From assembly GCA_937957775.1 (NCBI GenBank), contig CALFXV010000109.1, positions 1 to 8,530 of the forward strand: 8,530 bases of DNA, written 5' to 3'. Every line of letters starts with the position of its first letter. The stretch's first letter is position 1. Origin of the DNA: an uncultured Methylotenera sp. Lineage in GTDB: Bacteria; Pseudomonadota; Gammaproteobacteria; Burkholderiales; Methylophilaceae. The position numbers were made by a program, and so were the translations under genes. The notes beneath the pieces were generated by a model that had not been told where the DNA came from, ran no database searches, and worked only from the letters and a program-made list of their open reading frames with translations. Of this stretch, positions 5,512 to 8,530 are shown in pieces.

Positions 5512-6225
5512 ATGATCTCAAGTAAACAACTCGCCGATTCAAACACCCAGCTAACATGCGTGATTGCCGTGGTGGGGTGCGATGGCACAGGCAAGTCCAC
5601 TATAACGGCCGACTTGTTAGCGTATTTGCAAAGCAAAGGCCCGGCCGAGCGCCGTTACCTAGGCTTAATTTCAGGCGAAATGGGCGACAAAATCAAATAT
5701 TTGCCTTTTGTGGGCGTGCGCTTAGAGCGTTATTTAGCGGCCAAAGCAGAGCGTGCGCAAGACATGAAACAAAAGCCGGCTGGCACATTGACGGCCATTA
5801 TCATGCACATTTTGTCTATGTGGCGGGTGAGCAAAGTGAAACGCGTCATGCGCTTATCGGCAAAAGGTATTTTGGTGGTAGCGGATCGCTACCCACAAGC
5901 GGAAATTACCGGCTTTCGTTACGATGGCCCCGGCATGAAGGCAAGCGACAAAGATAATTGGCTGTTGCGTTACATCGCCGCGCGTGAATTAAAACTCTAT
6001 CAGTGGATGGCACAACACAAACCGGCATTGATCATACGGCTTAATATTGATGCAGTAACCGCACACGGGCGCAAACCCGATCACAGCATGACCGAGTTGC
6101 AGGATAAAATTGATGTGATGCCTAGCCTTAATTACAACGGCGCTAAGCTAGTTGAAATTGATGCCAGGGCCCCTTACGCTGAAGTTTGGGCGAACACCTT
6201 AAAAGCCGTTCAAGCCATCGTTTAA
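5512..6225 (+). CDS. P-loop, thymidylate-kinase-like protein (copy 2)
   Basis: This is the second 237-residue member of the tandem pair. Walker A is GCDGTGKST (22-30), DRYPQ is at 125-129 and RKPDH is kept near residue 187. Also shared with copy 1 are a YLG after the first helix, a LP-x-[VI]-G-x-x-x-x-RYL segment, KAERA, TLTAI, WRV and a C-terminal P-[ST]-L-x-[FY]-NGA block. It presumably phosphorylates a small molecule, sugar or lipid intermediate in the cytoplasm. The substrate is unknown, and dTMP is unlikely given the duplication and context. The start is ATG at 5512, with no strong ribosome site. It lies 69 bases after copy 1 and 59 before the hydroxylase-like gene. Both copies keep the catalytic motifs, so neither looks decayed. 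Divergence between them suggests different substrates or a heterodimer. Confidence 0.86.
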   Translation: MISSKQLADSNTQLTCVIAVVGCDGTGKSTITADLLAYLQSKGPAERRYLGLISGEMGDKIKYLPFVGVRLERYLAAKAERAQDMKQKPAGTLTAIIMHILSMWRVSKVKRVMRLSAKGILVVADRYPQAEITGFRYDGPGMKASDKDNWLLRYIAARELKLYQWMAQHKPALIIRLNIDAVTAHGRKPDHSMTELQDKIDVMPSLNYNGAKLVEIDARAPYAEVWANTLKAVQAIV

Positions 6226-6238
6226 GCAAGGTTTGCTT
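6224..6238 (+). repeat. Small hairpin at the end of kinase copy 2
   Basis: AAGCAA (6224-6229) and TTGCTT (6233-6238) form a 6-base stem with a 3-base loop, starting inside the TAA stop codon. It is AT-rich and has no T-run, so it is at best a pause or RNA-stability element. Confidence 0.25.
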
Positions 6239-6284
6239 GTTAGTTGTTACGACATAGTATAAGCATGCGCGTATTGGTTTCGCC

Positions 6285-7085
6285 ATGATAAAATTAGGTT
6301 TTAGGCATAGTGAAGGCTGTAAATCCATGGACATGATCACTGCAAAATCAACAGATAAATCGCCATTACGGCGTCGCATAATCATAAAAGTTGGTAAGCA
6401 TTTTTTGCGCTGGATGGGCGATTTCCAAGCGCGCCATTCACTGATTAGCACCACGCCAGTTATCGGTAACGATGAATTTACTTGGGTGCCACAACTGGAA
6501 GCCGCTTACGCAGACATTCGAGCGGAGTTGGATGCCCTGTTAAAAAACCCAGAAGACATTCCAACTTTTCATCAATTATCTCCTGACCAAAAACGTATTT
6601 CCAAAGGCAATAATTGGAAAACCTTCGCTTTTTATGTGTATGGCCAGCGCGTCGACGACAACTGCACCCTGTGCCCAAAAACAGCCGCTGCGCTTGAAGC
6701 ATTGCCTGGTATGCGCACCGCCATGTTTTCAATTTTGGCGCCACGCTATCACATAGAGCCCCACAAAGGCCCAACGCGCGCGGTGATTCGTGCCCACTTG
6801 GGCTTGAAAATACCTAAAGACCGAAAAAGTGTTTGGATTCGTGTGCATGACCAATACTTGCATTGGGAAGAAGGCAAAGTGGTGTTGTTCGATGATGCTT
6901 ACGAGCATGAAGTGCGTAACGATACCGATGAATTTCGTGCGGTATTGTTCATTGACATAGACAGGCCTATGGATCGCTTAGGTACCTTGGTTAATCGGGT
7001 GATTGTGCGTTTAATCCAAGCCAGCAGCTACGTTAAGCAGCCCATAAAAAACGTAGCGGCTTGGAACCGTGCGCATAAAAAGTAA
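6285..7085 (+). CDS. Aspartyl/asparaginyl beta-hydroxylase-like dioxygenase
   Basis: This 266-residue protein looks like a PF05118-type Fe(II)/2-oxoglutarate oxygenase. The family contains aspartyl/asparaginyl beta-hydroxylase and the lipid A hydroxylase LpxO. ILAPRYHIEPHKGPTRAVIR (150-169) carries the H-x-G iron site (H160, G162). FDDAYEHEVRNDTDEFR (202-218) carries the second histidine (H207) and R218, the likely 2-oxoglutarate anchor. GDFQARHS (45-52) and the NCTLCP pair (125-130) are also typical of the bacterial subgroup. There is no signal peptide or membrane helix, so it is probably cytoplasmic. The given start is the first ATG, which has no ribosome site. ATG at 6327 has GAAGG 10 bases upstream (6312-6316) and fits the usual N-terminus better, so residues 1-14 are doubtful. 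The stop overlaps the next ATG by one base. The substrate is unknown; context suggests a peptide, sugar or lipid of the envelope. Confidence 0.92.
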   Translation: MIKLGFRHSEGCKSMDMITAKSTDKSPLRRRIIIKVGKHFLRWMGDFQARHSLISTTPVIGNDEFTWVPQLEAAYADIRAELDALLKNPEDIPTFHQLSPDQKRISKGNNWKTFAFYVYGQRVDDNCTLCPKTAAALEALPGMRTAMFSILAPRYHIEPHKGPTRAVIRAHLGLKIPKDRKSVWIRVHDQYLHWEEGKVVLFDDAYEHEVRNDTDEFRAVLFIDIDRPMDRLGTLVNRVIVRLIQASSYVKQPIKNVAAWNRAHKK

Positions 7086-7642
7086 TGCATTTTTTTATGA
7101 ATCCGATTAACTTACTTGTAAGCAGAGAAAGTATGCTACCCGCATTGTGCGTTCCTTTTATTAGCAAAACAGTCCGCTTGCTAGTGGTATCAGTCCTAGT
7201 TAGCACTTTTAGCACTCTGGCCTTTGCGGGCGCTGATGAGCATAAAATTCAAGGTTTGTGGGTGGACAACAAAGACCCTAACCGACAAAAGTTTGCAGTG
7301 ATGGTGGAAGACTGCGGAAGCAAAGTGTGCGGTAGCTTGTATTGGTTAAAGAAGCCTTTATTCGCCAACGGTCAGCCTAAGCGTGACAAACACAACCCTA
7401 ATGAAGCGTTAAGGGATAGACCGCTGTGTGGCTTGCAAATTTTGACCGGATTCCAGCCTGCTAACGATGCGCTTTGGCAAGATGGTGAAATTTACAACCC
7501 CGACGATGGCCTCACTTTTAGCAGCACCATGAAATTAAGCCCTGAAGGTACGCTTAAAATCCGCGGTTATGTAGGCATCTCTTTGTTTGGCAAAACTGTC
7601 GAGTGGGTAAGGCCCGCTGAAGAAATTACTCGATGTAAATAA
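7085..7642 (+). CDS. DUF2147 secreted protein
   Basis: This 185-residue protein has a Sec-type signal peptide and a DUF2147 domain. The hydrophobic core is RLLVVSVLVSTFSTLAFA (31-48), with probable cleavage after AFA (46-48). The domain begins at IQGLWVD (55-61) and continues with KVCGSLYWLKKPL (80-92), CGLQILTGF (115-123), W-x-DGEIYNPDDGLTF (131-145) and RGYVGISLFGKTVEWVR (160-176), the family's usual ending. Mature cysteines at 77, 82, 115 and 184 could form disulfides in the periplasm. DUF2147 has no assigned function; its members are small beta-rich exported proteins. The first ATG overlaps the hydroxylase stop (TAATG), suggesting coupling. ATG at 7133 gives a more normal 32-residue signal peptide and has a GAGAAAG upstream, so it may be the true start. 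The gene faces the flippase gene, with 25 bases between stops. Confidence 0.9.
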   Translation: MHFFMNPINLLVSRESMLPALCVPFISKTVRLLVVSVLVSTFSTLAFAGADEHKIQGLWVDNKDPNRQKFAVMVEDCGSKVCGSLYWLKKPLFANGQPKRDKHNPNEALRDRPLCGLQILTGFQPANDALWQDGEIYNPDDGLTFSSTMKLSPEGTLKIRGYVGISLFGKTVEWVRPAEEITRCK

Positions 7643-7667
7643 TTCCGTTGTTTCCTCTAGGGCTTCA

Positions 7668-8530
7668 TTAAGCAGCTCGTTTGTTGCGGCGCATAAGCAC
7701 GACCATGCCAGTAAGCGTTAAAGCCGCTCCAACCGTTGCAGCTAGGCCTGCACCTATCAAGCCAAACTGGCGAGTCAGCAAGACAAACATCAGCAAATAT
7801 ACTGCAGTGGATACCATGGTGATACGCAATGTTTTTATCGCGTGACCCATGGCATATAACCCAGATAGTAGCGGCGAAGTGGCCAGGTCCAGTGTGGCGG
7901 CTAGTAGCATTAATGTCAGTACACCTTTGGCTGCAATAAACTGAGGCCCCAGCAAGCTGCCTAGTAGGTATTCGCCAAAGAAATAACTGAGTGCGACGAA
8001 TACCATGCCTAGGGCCCCGCCGAGCATAGCTGTCCGATAGGCCACTAGGTCAAAGGCAGCGCTAGCTTCATTCCAAGCCCTGGTGAGATCAGTAAAAACC
8101 ACTTGCCGTATTAATAAAGCCGGTCTGGATAAGGCGCTGGCAATTTCCTTTGCTAAGCGCAACAAGCCAGCTTCGGCTGGGCCTAATAAATGCCCGACCA
8201 ATAATGTGCTGAGGTGTTTAGGCAGCAAATCTATGTTGGACTGCCAGTAGGTGACCCAAATGAAATGGCGCAGGCCATCAAAATCCTTTAATGAGGCATT
8301 TTTAAGGCTATCAACCACTAAAGATTGATTAATTTGCTTGTGGTATTTGTGCTTAGCCTGCCACAGTAAATAAACATTTTCTGTGACGTAGGCTGCGCCC
8401 CACACGGCCAAAAATGTTTCTAAATATGCCGCTAGTCCCCATGCAATAAGCCCACCAAAAAAGCGTATGGCAGGCGCTATGGTCATTTGCCTGCCCCCGA
8501 TATCAAACCTATTGTTCAAACGCAACAAGC
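7668..8530 (-). CDS. Wzx-type polysaccharide flippase, 5' end cut off by the window
   Basis: About 287 residues of a multi-pass membrane protein are visible; the N-terminus lies beyond the right edge. The first visible codons include a TTG that is probably an internal leucine rather than a start. Helices are evident at about 16-55, 140-158, 165-185, 200-225, 230-255 and 258-280. The segment around IDLLPKHLSTLLVGHLLGPAEAGLLRLAKEI (98-128) is typical of the mid-protein repeat of MATE/PST-superfamily oligosaccharide flippases. There Q/D-N/D-x-L, a V/L-G-x-x-LG-P-x-x-AG-L and a helix with basic residues recur. Such proteins move lipid-linked repeat units across the inner membrane. It ends in RRNKRAA. 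Usual family length is 400-500 residues, so roughly a third is missing. It is convergent with the + strand group and probably belongs to an operon entering from the right. Confidence 0.9.
   Translation of the reverse strand, partial: LLRLNNRFDIGGRQMTIAPAIRFFGGLIAWGLAAYLETFLAVWGAAYVTENVYLLWQAKHKYHKQINQSLVVDSLKNASLKDFDGLRHFIWVTYWQSNIDLLPKHLSTLLVGHLLGPAEAGLLRLAKEIASALSRPALLIRQVVFTDLTRAWNEASAAFDLVAYRTAMLGGALGMVFVALSYFFGEYLLGSLLGPQFIAAKGVLTLMLLAATLDLATSPLLSGLYAMGHAIKTLRITMVSTAVYLLMFVLLTRQFGLIGAGLAATVGAALTLTGMVVLMRRNKRAA

Noticed and set aside
5556..5957. 133-codon + strand open frame
   Set aside because: It is a shifted frame inside kinase copy 2, which has clear Walker A and DRY motifs in its own frame.
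4729..6225. Housekeeping thymidylate kinase (tmk)
   Set aside because: The P-loop and DRY motifs fit the superfamily, but the tandem duplication, divergent remainder and polysaccharide context argue against dTMP kinase proper.
6143..6774. Two - strand open frames (6143-6454 and 6478-6774)
   Set aside because: Both are antisense to kinase copy 2 or the hydroxylase gene, with no family-like features.
7643..7667. Bidirectional terminator between the convergent DUF2147 and flippase genes
   Set aside because: Only 25 bases separate the stops, and I see no GC-rich stem or T-run.
1..8530. CRISPR array, tRNA/rRNA genes, insertion sequences, prophage or toxin-antitoxin genes
   Set aside because: I saw no regularly spaced repeats, no tRNA-like cloverleaf, no transposase motifs and no phage or toxin-antitoxin-like proteins.

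Overview
The window most likely comes from a Gram-negative bacterium (Pseudomonadota, probably gamma- or betaproteobacterial, at moderate GC). The evidence is a DUF2147 protein with a Sec signal peptide, a bacterial aspartyl/asparaginyl beta-hydroxylase-like protein, a Wzx-type flippase and a GT2 glycosyltransferase much more AT-rich than its neighbours. Together they look like a surface polysaccharide (O-antigen, capsule or exopolysaccharide) locus. I cannot name a genus.

Left end (1-118): this is not clean genomic sequence. Bases 1-21 match the 3' part of the Illumina TruSeq read-2 adapter. Bases 22 to about 105 read on the + strand like the missing C-terminus of the carbamoyltransferase that runs on the - strand just beside them. 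They meet the gene at a short inverted repeat, so this looks like a fold-back chimera at a contig end. The last 17 residues of the predicted carbamoyltransferase are probably artefactual.

Minus-strand operon (3290 down to 52): a GT2 glycosyltransferase, an SxtJ-like membrane protein (TTG start), a 49-residue DUF5989/SxtK-like membrane peptide and a NodU/TobZ/SxtI-type O-carbamoyltransferase. Gaps are only 2, 9 and 3 bases. The last three are the sxtI/J/K-type set, so the likely job is adding a carbamoyl group to a sugar or other hydroxyl. The GT presumably helps build the acceptor.

Intergenic region (3291-3829): 539 AT-rich bases between divergent units, with weak promoter candidates and two palindromes but no gene.

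Plus-strand group (3830-7642): a helical protein with CHAD-like features, two tandem paralogous P-loop (thymidylate-kinase-like) proteins of 237 aa each, a 2-oxoglutarate/Fe(II) dioxygenase-like hydroxylase (PF05118 type) and a secreted DUF2147 protein. The order suggests one co-expressed set, perhaps a phosphorylation/hydroxylation module of an envelope polymer or lipid. This is the least understood part of the window. The paired kinases with the hydroxylase are the best candidate for something undescribed.

Right end (7668-8530): the C-terminal two-thirds or so of a polysaccharide flippase on the - strand, convergent with the DUF2147 gene and cut by the window edge.
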